Positions 35,992 to 44,837 of a stretch of DNA of 64,000 nt are shown here, piece after piece. A program made the position numbers and the translations under genes. Each line of letters begins with the position of its first letter. Positions within the stretch are counted from its first letter, which is position 1. Under the pieces are notes generated by a model. The model was not told the origin of the DNA. It saw nothing but the letters and a program-made list of their open reading frames with translations, and searched no databases. Source of the DNA: Nostoc sp. B(2019). Lineage in GTDB: Bacteria > Cyanobacteriota > Cyanobacteriia > Cyanobacteriales > Nostocaceae. Where the stretch lies: NCBI RefSeq assembly GCF_010091925.1, contig NZ_WVID01000032.1:1-64000 (forward strand). The letters run 5' to 3'.

Positions 35992-36762
35992 CTAATAACT
36001 ATAAGGATTTTTCGGTTGAGGTATCTTTTTTAAAGAGGTAGCGGCAATGGTAAGTTGGCGTTTACCTGCCAGATTTTCCGTCACCATTTGACCTTCTACT
36101 TCTAGCCAATTATCAGGAGAGTAACGCTCTTGATTATCTTGTAGTTTGACTGGCAATCCTATGGGGTAAGCGTCTGCTGCACAGCAAGTTAAAACAAATC
36201 GCGCCAAGAATAAATATTCTTTTCCTATATCTGGCGGGTACATCACAAATCCTTGGACTTTGACTTTTTGTCCTGTATATGCATCTGGCTCAGGATAGAC
36301 GTTGACAGTGCGTACCCAGTCTACGAGCGATCGCTCTTCTGGACGAACAGTAGCCCGAAATGCTTGGGGTTTGATGCGTGCCGTTCCTAATAAATCGGTA
36401 ACATCGCGCTGGAGTGCTTTATCACTGGCAAAGACTTGCGGTGTAATGATGAAACCCAAAATCGCTGTTGTCAACAGTAAACTACTACCCCAACCAGGAG
36501 GAAATAAAGTAGTATGCTGGGCGCTTGTCGGCAAATCACGGCGACGCGGCCGCCAAAGTTCTTGTGCTTTAAAGAAACCAATAATGATTAAGCCAACACT
36601 ACCCACTATTGTCAACCCAAAGTAATTTGGGTGAATCAACAAATTCAGCTTGCCAGTTAGCCAGTATTTAAACATCAAAATTCCCCAAGCTGTAATTGCT
36701 AGCACATCCAGCCAGGGGAGTAACTTATTTGGTATTTTGGTTTTGCGGTTTTGGTTAGTCAT
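35992..36762 (-). CDS. TIGR03943 family membrane protein (partner of YraQ permease)
   Basis: From ATG 36760-36762 the protein has 256 residues with about three membrane segments near the N-terminus (WLDVLAITAWGILMFKYWL, FGLTIVGSVGLIIIGFF, LLLTTAILGFIITPQVFA) and a soluble C-terminal domain containing RFVLTCCAADAYPIGLPV and WLEVEGQM. This fits the TIGR03943/YcgQ family, nearly always coupled with a DUF318/YraQ permease. An export or metal-handling function is suspected but not shown; the CC pair may bind a ligand. The TTG at 36783 is part of the upstream repeat and is not the start. The YraQ gene lies 79 bases upstream. Confidence 0.85.
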   Translation of the reverse strand: MTNQNRKTKIPNKLLPWLDVLAITAWGILMFKYWLTGKLNLLIHPNYFGLTIVGSVGLIIIGFFKAQELWRPRRRDLPTSAQHTTLFPPGWGSSLLLTTAILGFIITPQVFASDKALQRDVTDLLGTARIKPQAFRATVRPEERSLVDWVRTVNVYPEPDAYTGQKVKVQGFVMYPPDIGKEYLFLARFVLTCCAADAYPIGLPVKLQDNQERYSPDNWLEVEGQMVTENLAGKRQLTIAATSLKKIPQPKNPYSY

Positions 36763-36841
36763 TAGACAAGAGTCAAGAGTCAAAAGTCAAGAGTCAAAAG
36801 TCAATATTTAGACATTGGATTTTTGATTATTGACAAATTTT
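36763..36841. repeat. gtcaagagtcaaaa tandem repeat
   Basis: Heptad units gtcaaga/gtcaaaa (36763-36803) followed by a short AT-rich spacer between the permease and TIGR03943 genes. Confidence 0.65.
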
Positions 36842-37897
36842 TTAAATGACGTGTAAGTTAATGAAAAGTGTGAACAAAAATGTCAATTGAGCGGCTAAGG
36901 CAAATAGGTAAAATATAGTTCTAGGCTTAAAAATTGATAGCATCAAGCCTACAGATTTGATATCAATCATTGGCCCAAACACCAGAAATGCCAACAAAGA
37001 ACCACTACTAAAAGTCGAAGCGAAAGACAGAGCAAAAAATGAATCGACTGTAGAACAAATTGATACTACTGCTGCTAGTACCAGCATGGCTACAATTGAG
37101 CTAATGGGGCCAGCACCGAGACTGAGAATCAATTCGCGGGGAGCTAGTACTTGAATAGCCGCAGCGATCGCACTGCCTATAATCATTACTGCACCTAATT
37201 CCCGCAATTCTTGGATGCTATTGTCCACCAGTAGACGCATTTTATCTGCAAGTGGTTTACTGGGGCTATAAGCTGAGGCAGTTGCCTGGATTAAATCATT
37301 ATCTATCCGCGTGGGTATACCCGCTTTTTCTCCAATTAAATAAGTCCCCGATTGTAATAAACTGGGTGCTGTTGCTTCACGTTCTACCTGATAACGTCCC
37401 CTGCGGTGTTTGAGTTCCGGTTTGGAGGGTGGATTAAACTTCAAATAACGAGCGATCGCAGGCTGAACGATAGGACTCAAGTCTTTTTGAAAACTGAAAA
37501 TAAAACCGATAATTGTGGCAATTAACAGAGAAAATACGACTCGTAACACTACTATTTCGGGCTGATCTCGAAACGCCGTCCAAGTTGACCAAATCACAAT
37601 TGGGTTAATTGTCGGTGCTGCTAGTAAAAAGCCAATTGCCACTGGTGTGGGTACTCCCTGCATCAACAACCGCCGCGCCACTGGCACATTGCCGCACTCA
37701 CACACCGGAAATAACATACCGATCATACTGCCGAATAAAGCACCCAGCAGCGGATTTTTGGGCATTTTTTCCACCAATTTGCGCTCATCGACAAAAAATA
37801 GCAGCAAACTGGAGAATAAAACCCCAAGCAACAAAAACGGCATCGCCTCGACTAGCAGACTTAAAAATAGCGTAAAACCATTGTTCAGTTGATTCAT
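36842..37897 (-). CDS. YraQ/DUF318 family permease
   Basis: A polytopic membrane protein of 351 residues (eight or so segments). Key motifs are LFPVCECGNVPVARRLLMQG, with its conserved Cys pair and Asn-Pro context, GFLLAAPTINPIVIWST, and a second half with VSICSTVDSFFALSF and FGPMIDIKS. These are the family's inverted halves and pore-like motifs. Together with the downstream TIGR03943 gene it forms a two-gene unit common in many phyla and sometimes placed near metal regulators. The ATG at 37895-37897 (MNQLNNGFTLFL) is favoured over TTG 37912. Confidence 0.85.
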   Translation of the reverse strand: MNQLNNGFTLFLSLLVEAMPFLLLGVLFSSLLLFFVDERKLVEKMPKNPLLGALFGSMIGMLFPVCECGNVPVARRLLMQGVPTPVAIGFLLAAPTINPIVIWSTWTAFRDQPEIVVLRVVFSLLIATIIGFIFSFQKDLSPIVQPAIARYLKFNPPSKPELKHRRGRYQVEREATAPSLLQSGTYLIGEKAGIPTRIDNDLIQATASAYSPSKPLADKMRLLVDNSIQELRELGAVMIIGSAIAAAIQVLAPRELILSLGAGPISSIVAMLVLAAVVSICSTVDSFFALSFASTFSSGSLLAFLVFGPMIDIKSVGLMLSIFKPRTIFYLFALAAQLTFLFTLFINLHVI

Positions 37898-38832
37898 GGG
37901 CGTCGCAGTCAAAAGCGGTTTTGAGTTTTAGGGTTCTGCCTAGTCATTCTATCGAAATGGGGATCAAAAGCAGGTAGGGATAATTAAACAACATTTGAAC
38001 AGCTAATTGCTGTTTATTTTTAAGTAACGCTTAAGCGTTATAAACCTTTCATCGTCCTAAATAGGGATTTAACCTAGTATATTTACTGCCGATGACTATT
38101 CATAAGATTGTCTAACTTCCGAAATAGTTCCGATTGTAGACGGCAAGTAGCTAGCTACTTGTACAATGTTTAATCACCTATGTTTATACTTACCGTAATT
38201 TGTTTGATAGTATGTTAACCGAGCCGTATTTTCATCAAGGATTCACAGTTATTCAATATTTGGGGATCGTTGGTACTACCATCCTCGATTTTGCTTATTT
38301 CTGGCACAATCTGATTTGAGCTTTGGTTGTTCTACTACAAAAACTCTAAAACTGCAAGAACAGAGTTTAGTAGATACGATACTTGTTAATAAGTATTTTG
38401 TCCAAAAATCGCTCAACTTACGTACAGACACGATATTTCTTCCTAGTTTTATAATTCTCGTCTCTATGAGCGAACTGCTGGAAGGCTACCTTAGCAGCTT
38501 TGCTACTTGGCTGTTTAGTATATGGCTGTACCTAAGAAAGAGTGTTTGGATAGTCGTTGCAAGCAAAAGTGCAAAGCTGCGATGATTTCATGAAGCGAAG
38601 AAAGCCTACTAGTGCGAAATTAGAGTTTTGATTTCGGAGCAGACTTAGTTTGTATAGTCACAATTTTTAATTACACAGGTATTGTTGTATACGCCCCATA
38701 CTACTGCTGTCTTCATAACTTTCCTTTCTTTGTGGGGGCTGTTAACCCTCTTTTTTACAATTGAGCAGAGACTAGCAAAGGCTAAAGTGTTAATTTATTG
38801 TTTACCTGTCTTTGTAAAAATCAGGGTGTCTA
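37898..38832. other. 935-base region between divergent genes with perfect palindromes
   Basis: TAACGCTTAAGCGTTA (38025-38040, 16 bases) and CAAGTAGCTAGCTACTTG (38144-38161, 18 bases) are perfect palindromes, and AACAGC-TAATT-GCTGTT stands at about 37999-38015. All lie nearer the permease side. The frame at 38316-38585 (89 codons) has unlikely composition and is left out. The part next to the kinase gene (38640-38830) is AT-rich. Confidence 0.5.
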
Positions 38833-40191
38833 GTGTCAGAAGAATTCAGTTGCAAAATCTCACCACCATTTTTGTCTGAGGGTAACGATCGCGATCTCGG
38901 TTTAGAGTCAACCCTCGAAGAACTGCCAATGTACAATTTCCAAGTGGAAATCAACTGTACTGGTGCAGAAGTCGCTAATTTTTTTGAAAGATATCCTCTG
39001 CTACCAGGAGCAATCTTAGTAGAACAAGGAAAGTTCACGGGGATGATTTCGCGGCGACGACTACTAGAATTTTTGATTCGCCCTCATGGACAAGAAGTGT
39101 TTGTTCAGGAATCGTTAAGCGTTCTCTACAGCTATACGCGGACAACGATTTTGCTGCTTCCTGATACAACGCCGATTTTGACTGCGATGCAACTTAGCCT
39201 CAAGCGATCGCCTGAAATGTTAGCAGAACCAATTGTAGTTAAGACGGCATCTGGTGTCTACAGATTATTAGATGTGCAGGAGTTGAATATTACCTCTTGG
39301 CAAATTCAAGGAATCGAAAATCTAGTGCGGTATGAACGCAGCCAAGTTCAAATAATTCAAAATGATAAAATGGCTAATTTGGGGCGTTTAGTAGATGGAG
39401 TTGCACACGAAATTTTAGACCCTGTGGGTTTTATTTGGGGTAACTTAACTTATGTCTCAAACTACAGCCAAGACTTACTCAAACTAATAGCAGCTTACGA
39501 TAAAGAATTATCATCAACTTCCGCAGAAATTCTTGAGATTAAAGAAGAAATTGAATTTGATTTTCTCGAACAAGATTTATCGCGATCGCTTGCTAGTATC
39601 CGCACTGGAGCAGAAAGATTAAAAAAGCTCGTTACCAGCTTACAAAATTTCTGCCATATCGATGAAATTTATCCCAAACCAGTAGATTTACACGCCTGTA
39701 TAGATAGTATTATTTTATTAATTAATAGCCGTCTGCAAGGAGAAATCGAAATTGTCAAACATTATGGTCAATTGCCCCCAGTGTATTGCTTTATGGGTCA
39801 GCTAAACCAGGTTTTGATGAATATTTTAAGTGAAGCTGTAGATACTTTACTAAATGAAGCAGTACGCCAGCAATTGCATCTTGAAGACACAAAAACTGCC
39901 CCAAAACCTCGAATTGAAATCACTACAGAAGTTATTTCCCAGAAAGCAAGCAACCCAAATGCGCCAGATTCTCGCTGGGTGTTAATTCACATTGCTGACA
40001 ATGGCCCTGGAATGTCTCAGGAGTTACAACAACAAATTATTGACTCTTTTTCTATGGAAAAAAAGGCTGGTAAAGAGACTAGTTTAGCAGTAAGCTATCG
40101 GATTATTCTGGCAAAACATGGTGGTAAATTAAATTTCCGTTCCCAGTTGGGTTTAGGCACTGAATTTGAAATACTTTTGCCTTTGGTATAG
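38833..40191 (+). CDS. histidine-kinase-like protein with degenerate ATP site (probable pseudokinase)
   Basis: A 452-residue soluble protein starting at GTG. Residues 35-160 resemble a CBS-like or sensor module (GAILVEQGKFTGMISRRRLL, ESLSVLYSYTRTTILLLPDT). Residues 175-215 are a HisKA-like H-box with His192 (LVDGVAHEILDPVG), and residues 315-452 an HATPase_c fold. The G1 box is kept (IADNGPGMS), but the N-box Asn is replaced by Glu334 (VLMNILSEAVDT, usual NxLNNAxDA), and the G2 box GxGxGL is missing (KAGKETSLAVSYRI). Thus it may bind no nucleotide. Nearest likeness in this window is the kinase at 40661, with which it shares the H-box context. It could work as an adaptor or regulator of another kinase. 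Confidence 0.75.
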   Translation: MSEEFSCKISPPFLSEGNDRDLGLESTLEELPMYNFQVEINCTGAEVANFFERYPLLPGAILVEQGKFTGMISRRRLLEFLIRPHGQEVFVQESLSVLYSYTRTTILLLPDTTPILTAMQLSLKRSPEMLAEPIVVKTASGVYRLLDVQELNITSWQIQGIENLVRYERSQVQIIQNDKMANLGRLVDGVAHEILDPVGFIWGNLTYVSNYSQDLLKLIAAYDKELSSTSAEILEIKEEIEFDFLEQDLSRSLASIRTGAERLKKLVTSLQNFCHIDEIYPKPVDLHACIDSIILLINSRLQGEIEIVKHYGQLPPVYCFMGQLNQVLMNILSEAVDTLLNEAVRQQLHLEDTKTAPKPRIEITTEVISQKASNPNAPDSRWVLIHIADNGPGMSQELQQQIIDSFSMEKKAGKETSLAVSYRIILAKHGGKLNFRSQLGLGTEFEILLPLV

Positions 40192-40660
40192 CAATATATA
40201 ACAGAATTAAACCACAGATGAACGTAGATAAATTATCTATAGCAATCCGCTTTGATTTTTGAACTGGCTTGCGTAGGTAAGGAACCAGGGTAAGCGCATC
40301 TCAATTGGAGTTGACAAGTATAAAGTAGTATGATGGCTTTTAAAAGCATCTATTGAGCGAGCAGGGGTAGTCTCATGACATCAGGATTTAAATCTCCTCG
40401 TATACAAACTCAAAGCCTTTGAGCTTTGAGTATAACCAATGGACTGCGCTAACAAAACAGATGCAATCATTTTTTAGCCAGATAAAAGATCCGCGTGTAC
40501 CAAGAACTTGTGCTCACTTAGCTTGTCAACAGCATTTGAGACACGCTTACCCTGATCTTCGCAGTACTTTTAGTAATTTTTTGATACCCTTTTTAATATT
40601 ATTTTATAGTTGTAATTAATAATTTGGCATAAAAAGTACTGAAGAACTACAAATTCTAAT
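40192..40660. other. gene-free region, possible transposase scrap
   Basis: A short frame at 40419-40619 contains FFSQIKDPRVPRTCAHL, which recalls the N-terminus of ISAs1-type transposases, then loses any likeness. The repeated sequence ctcaaagcctttgagctttgag (about 40408-40429) holds a small hairpin. No gene is supported. Confidence 0.3.
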
Positions 40661-41956
40661 TTATCGAATGGGTAGTTCAATGATAAACTCTATGCCTTCA
40701 CCTGGCTTGGAATGGTATGTAAGTTTGCCGTGATGATTATTAACCACAATTTGGTAAGCAATAGATAGACCAAGCCCTGTTCCTTTACCTACGGGTTTTG
40801 TTGTGTAAAATGCATCGAATATTTTTGTTTGTTCTGCTTTATTTATACCTGAGCCATTGTCGGCAATTCTTAAAATAACTTGCTCTCCAATTGCCTCAGT
40901 TTTAATTTTAATCACACCAGGATATTTATAAATCGGATCAAGGTCTTTATTTTTATATGTTTCTTCAATTGCATCGATCGCATTACAAATTAAATTCATA
41001 AAAACCTGATTAATTTCGCCAGGATAACACTCAATGAGTGGCAAATTTCCATATTCTTTGATTAGTTGTATATCTGGGCGATGAGCATTTGATTTAAACC
41101 GATGTCCAAGAATGAGTAATGTACTTTCTAACCCTTCATGCAAGTTAGCTAATTTCTTGCCTGCTTCTCTATGTCGCGAGAAATTGTTCAAAGATGACAC
41201 AATCTCTGTAACACGACTTGTACCGACTTGCATGGATTGAATAATTTTAGATAAATCATTTAGCAAAAAGCTGAGATCGCTTTTTTGAATCGCGATTTGA
41301 ATTTCATCTGGTGGATCAGGCAGATATTGTTGATAGAGAGAGAGTAAACTAACTACCTCCTTTACATACTGTTCAACAAAATTTAAGTTGCCAGCTATAA
41401 AATTGATGGGATTATTAACTTCATGAGCAATTCCTGCTGTCAGTTGACCTAAAGCTGCTACCTTTTCTACTTGAATCAGTTGAGTTTGAGTCTGTTGCAA
41501 TTCGGCATTTTTAGCAATCAAGGTTTTTGTCAAATTTCTCAGTTTTAGGTGATTTTCGATCCGCACTAAAACTTCTTCATGCTGAAAAGGTTTGGTAATA
41601 TAGTCTACGGCTCCCAATTGCAAACCTTTGACTTTATCAGCCGTTTCTGAGAGAGCTGTCATAAAAATGACCGGAATATCTTGAACACGAGGATTGCTTT
41701 TTAGGTGTTTACAGGTTTCAAAACCATCTATACCGGGCATCATTACATCCAGCAAGATTAAATCAGGTAAATTATCATTGTCTAATCGCTGAAGGGCTTT
41801 CTCACCGCTGCGTGCTGCCCAAACTTCAAAGCTAGATTGATCCAGAAAGCTGGATAAAACTTGTAAATTGGCAGGGTTATCGTCAACGACTAAAACAATT
41901 CCCCTAGAAGGAGCGTAATTGATAGAATTTTTTTGGTTTCCAATACTCGTTTTCAT
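40661..41956 (-). CDS. response regulator - histidine kinase hybrid (REC-HK)
   Basis: A 431-residue cytoplasmic protein. Residues 19-135 are a receiver (VLVVDDNPANL, Asp70 in LILLDVMMPGIDG, VIFMTAL, VDYITKPF). A coiled-coil linker leads to a HisKA domain with His178 (TAGIAHEVNNPINFI) and an HATPase_c with all boxes: N (NQVFMNLICNAIDAI), G1 (IADNGSGI), F (FDAFYTTKPVGK) and G2 (GTGLGLSIAYQI). A receiver-first kinase is usually the second member of a relay, taking phosphate from a membrane kinase. Here the stop/start overlap of 4 bases with the upstream 811-residue kinase supports such a pair. Confidence 0.9.
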   Translation of the reverse strand: MKTSIGNQKNSINYAPSRGIVLVVDDNPANLQVLSSFLDQSSFEVWAARSGEKALQRLDNDNLPDLILLDVMMPGIDGFETCKHLKSNPRVQDIPVIFMTALSETADKVKGLQLGAVDYITKPFQHEEVLVRIENHLKLRNLTKTLIAKNAELQQTQTQLIQVEKVAALGQLTAGIAHEVNNPINFIAGNLNFVEQYVKEVVSLLSLYQQYLPDPPDEIQIAIQKSDLSFLLNDLSKIIQSMQVGTSRVTEIVSSLNNFSRHREAGKKLANLHEGLESTLLILGHRFKSNAHRPDIQLIKEYGNLPLIECYPGEINQVFMNLICNAIDAIEETYKNKDLDPIYKYPGVIKIKTEAIGEQVILRIADNGSGINKAEQTKIFDAFYTTKPVGKGTGLGLSIAYQIVVNNHHGKLTYHSKPGEGIEFIIELPIR

Positions 41957-44388
41957 ACTGTTTCCACTGCATATTGAGTCAAGAAACTTAGGATTAAATC
42001 TTCATCAAATTGCCTTGCTAGTTGCCGTAGTTCATTAGCAAATGGTGCGAAGGTTGTGTCTGTTTCCTCCAGTTGATCGGCCCACTTGATAATGGCATTG
42101 AAGTTACCTTTACTGGCGAAGGTGACTAGTTCCTGTAAGACTTGGGGAGAAGGAGGGGTTAATTGAGCAGATTGGCTATTTGCTGTTGTTGCTTCTTTGG
42201 GCTTTTCTCCATCAGACTGAGATTGCTTGTAAATCCATACCAAATTTAAGTATTGTTCTAGTTGATGCAATAATTCATCTACCTGTATAGGTTTGGTCAA
42301 GAAGGCGTTACCTCCAGCTTGCAGACTGCGATGTTGATCGGCTTCAAAGACACTAGCGGAAGAGACAATAATCTTGACATCCTTGATTTCTGGAGTGTGA
42401 CGCAGGTGTTCAATTAATTCAAACCCATCCATTTCTGGCATCAGCAAATCTGTGATGATTAAGTCTGGCTTGAAGGTGATCGCTTTTTCTAAACCTTCTT
42501 TACCGTTGCTGGCTTCAACTACATTAAAACCCAGTGGTTGTAGTAAGTTTGTAATCACTGTGCGATTCTCCCAGCGATCGTCAACCATCAGGATGGTGTA
42601 GGGGCTACCTTCAAAGCCAATGATTTGTTTCCCTGATGCAGCCATCGCAGATTGTACCCAGTCAGTCGCTTCGGAAACCTCTAATTCAAACCAGAAGCTA
42701 CTCCCCTGACCGATCTGACTCTTAACATGGATATCGCTACCCATCATCTGTACTAACTGCCGAGTAATAGCTAAACCCAGCCCTGTGCCTTCAGCTTGGC
42801 GCTTTTTATCACCTACTTGTTCAAAGGGCAAGAAAATTTTGCTCAATTCTGCGGGAGTTATACCAATTCCCGTATCTTCAATAGTACAGCGAAGGCGATA
42901 TTTCACTGTCTGTCCATCACTGGGAGGTTGATCGATTACTTCAATATTGAAAGTAACCTGACCTTCATCTGTAAATTTGATGGCATTTCCCAGCAGATTC
43001 AATAGCACCTGACGTAATCTTTTGACATCAATATAAACCCCTGTAGGCAAGTTGATCGCGGGTTTATAGACAAACAAAATGCCCTTTTGTTTTGCCCGAA
43101 TCTGGCATATTTCGACAATTCCTTGGAGAAAGGAGGGGAAATGCACATCATCTAGATGCAGTTCTAGCTTTTTCGCTTCAATTTTGGATAGATCCAAAAT
43201 GTCATTAATTAAAGTCAGCAGATGAGAGCCGCATTGTTCAATAATATTGACGTGATATTGCTCTTGATTAGGTAAAGCTGGGGAACGCAGCAAAATTTGG
43301 GCACAACCGAGAATGCCATTCAAGGGTGTTCGCAGTTCATGACTCATGTTGGCTAAAAATTCGCTTTTAGCATGGTTGGCTGTATCAGCCGCAGCTTTAG
43401 ATTTTTTCAGTTCAGCTTGTTCAAATGCTTGCACTTGCCACAAGACAGTAATCATGGTAATAGCCAGTCCACCGACAATTAAGGCGATCAAATCGAGGAA
43501 TTGCAATCGAGATTCGATATTTTGGCGGGGAATCACCAAGGCCACAGACCAATTAGCGGCTTGCAACGGCAGATAAGCTACATACTTTTTAGTGCCGTCA
43601 ATTTCCATTAACTCAATTCCCTGTTGTTTGTTTACCATCCTCTGGGCGATCGCATTTAAATTGCGATCGCCAATTTTCAGCAGGCTGGGTGCAGGTTTTT
43701 CTACGGTTGACATTAACGCCGAGTTAGGATGGACGATCGCTTGTCCTTGGGAATTGAGAGCAAAAGCATAGCTGTTCATGCCGTAGCGCAGAGAGTTGAC
43801 AACCTCTGCAATGTGATCGACTCTCACATTGCCGTGGAAGACTCCGCTCGGTGAACTACTGCTAGTAGAATTTGACGAGATCGGGGTGGCGATCGCAATT
43901 AAAGGAATTCCTGTAGAACGGCTAATGAAAGGATCGGAAATGTTGCTCTTTCCCGCAATTGCTTTTTGAAAAAAGTCTCGATCCTGAATATTTTTATTTG
44001 ATCGACCAACTTTTGTATTTGAAAATGAACCATCTGGGTTAACTATTTGGAAAAAGAAAAATTCATTGATCCGCTTGACTTCTGCTTTTAAATAAGGTTC
44101 TGCCACAGACCAGTTTAAGGAGCGTACAGTTGAAGTATTAGCCAGGGTTTGTACCTCCACTTGGCGAAGGTGTAACCACTCCTCAATTTCAGCACCCCCT
44201 CTCTGTACCTCTAAAAAAGCACTCTGCCTCAAATCTTTGAGCATCAGATTTCTAGCGGCTTGATAGCTGAAATAAGCAGCAATACTGACTACAAGGGTAG
44301 TGCCGCCAACAATAAATCGAATCAGTAAATTTCGCGAGGGATGATTTCCTCTGTCAGATGCCGATAGGCTGGAGTTGGCTTGTATCAA
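41953..44388 (-). CDS. membrane hybrid sensor histidine kinase (dCache - HK - REC)
   Basis: An 811-residue membrane kinase. A first segment (LLIRFIVGGTTLVVSIAAYF) and a second near residue 305 (LDLIALIVGGLAITMITVLW) flank a periplasmic dCache-like sensor (FFFQIVNPDGSFSNTKVGR, DPFISRSTGIPLIAIATPIS). Then come HisKA (NMSHELRTPLNGIL), HATPase_c (LLNLLGNAIKFTDEG, DTGIGI, GTGLGLAITRQL) and a receiver with Asp in LIITDLLMPEMDG. The C-terminal 90 residues (LQELVTFASKGNF...) look helical, but an HPt His is not evident. Its stop overlaps the start of the REC-HK gene by 4 bases (ATGA-type), which suggests co-translation and a shared pathway. Confidence 0.92.
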   Translation of the reverse strand: MIQANSSLSASDRGNHPSRNLLIRFIVGGTTLVVSIAAYFSYQAARNLMLKDLRQSAFLEVQRGGAEIEEWLHLRQVEVQTLANTSTVRSLNWSVAEPYLKAEVKRINEFFFFQIVNPDGSFSNTKVGRSNKNIQDRDFFQKAIAGKSNISDPFISRSTGIPLIAIATPISSNSTSSSSPSGVFHGNVRVDHIAEVVNSLRYGMNSYAFALNSQGQAIVHPNSALMSTVEKPAPSLLKIGDRNLNAIAQRMVNKQQGIELMEIDGTKKYVAYLPLQAANWSVALVIPRQNIESRLQFLDLIALIVGGLAITMITVLWQVQAFEQAELKKSKAAADTANHAKSEFLANMSHELRTPLNGILGCAQILLRSPALPNQEQYHVNIIEQCGSHLLTLINDILDLSKIEAKKLELHLDDVHFPSFLQGIVEICQIRAKQKGILFVYKPAINLPTGVYIDVKRLRQVLLNLLGNAIKFTDEGQVTFNIEVIDQPPSDGQTVKYRLRCTIEDTGIGITPAELSKIFLPFEQVGDKKRQAEGTGLGLAITRQLVQMMGSDIHVKSQIGQGSSFWFELEVSEATDWVQSAMAASGKQIIGFEGSPYTILMVDDRWENRTVITNLLQPLGFNVVEASNGKEGLEKAITFKPDLIITDLLMPEMDGFELIEHLRHTPEIKDVKIIVSSASVFEADQHRSLQAGGNAFLTKPIQVDELLHQLEQYLNLVWIYKQSQSDGEKPKEATTANSQSAQLTPPSPQVLQELVTFASKGNFNAIIKWADQLEETDTTFAPFANELRQLARQFDEDLILSFLTQYAVETV

Positions 44389-44837
44389 GGGCTAGCTCCT
44401 TAATCACATAGTTTGCTACCAAGAAATTCTAGGTTATCTTTAGATTGCCCAAGACATGACTGATCCTCACAGCTTTTGGGAAAATAATCGATAAATTTAC
44501 AGTAAAGCTGTGTATTATGAGTTTTTATTTCAAAATATTCTTTAAAATACCCTAAAATTCCAATACATCACTAATTTTGCCGATATCGAAAAACTCAAAA
44601 TCTACATTTCATAAGGGTTCTAGCCTATGTGTGGGGCTTGCCGCAGGCATCGCAAGTACGACCTCGCAATCAAGGTATCTGGTCGCTCCTGACTGAAACT
44701 TTTATAAAAAGGACTTTTCAAATCAGTCAGGAGATTCAAATCTTACTTTTCTCACTTACGCCCAATGTCATAAATCAATCTCTAGGCATTACTCTTAGAG
44801 TATTGATTTTAATCCATCTTCCTTAAGTTTTTTACGG
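44389..44837. other. intergenic region with an 11-base inverted repeat
   Basis: CTCCTGACTGA (44686-44696) and TCAGTCAGGAG (44723-44733) are perfectly complementary with a 26-base AT-rich loop. No T-run adjoins the stem. Around 44630-44680 a GC-richer stretch (gccgcaggcatcgcaagtac) looks repeat-like. No gene is supported. Confidence 0.4.

Noticed and set aside
38316-38585. 89-codon plus-strand frame upstream of the kinase-like gene
   Set aside because: No ribosome site, unlikely residue mix and no domain; the region is AT-rich with palindromes.
40419-40619. Frame with an ISAs1-like N-terminal motif (FFSQIKDPRVPRT)
   Set aside because: Only about 17 residues resemble a transposase; too little to call an element.
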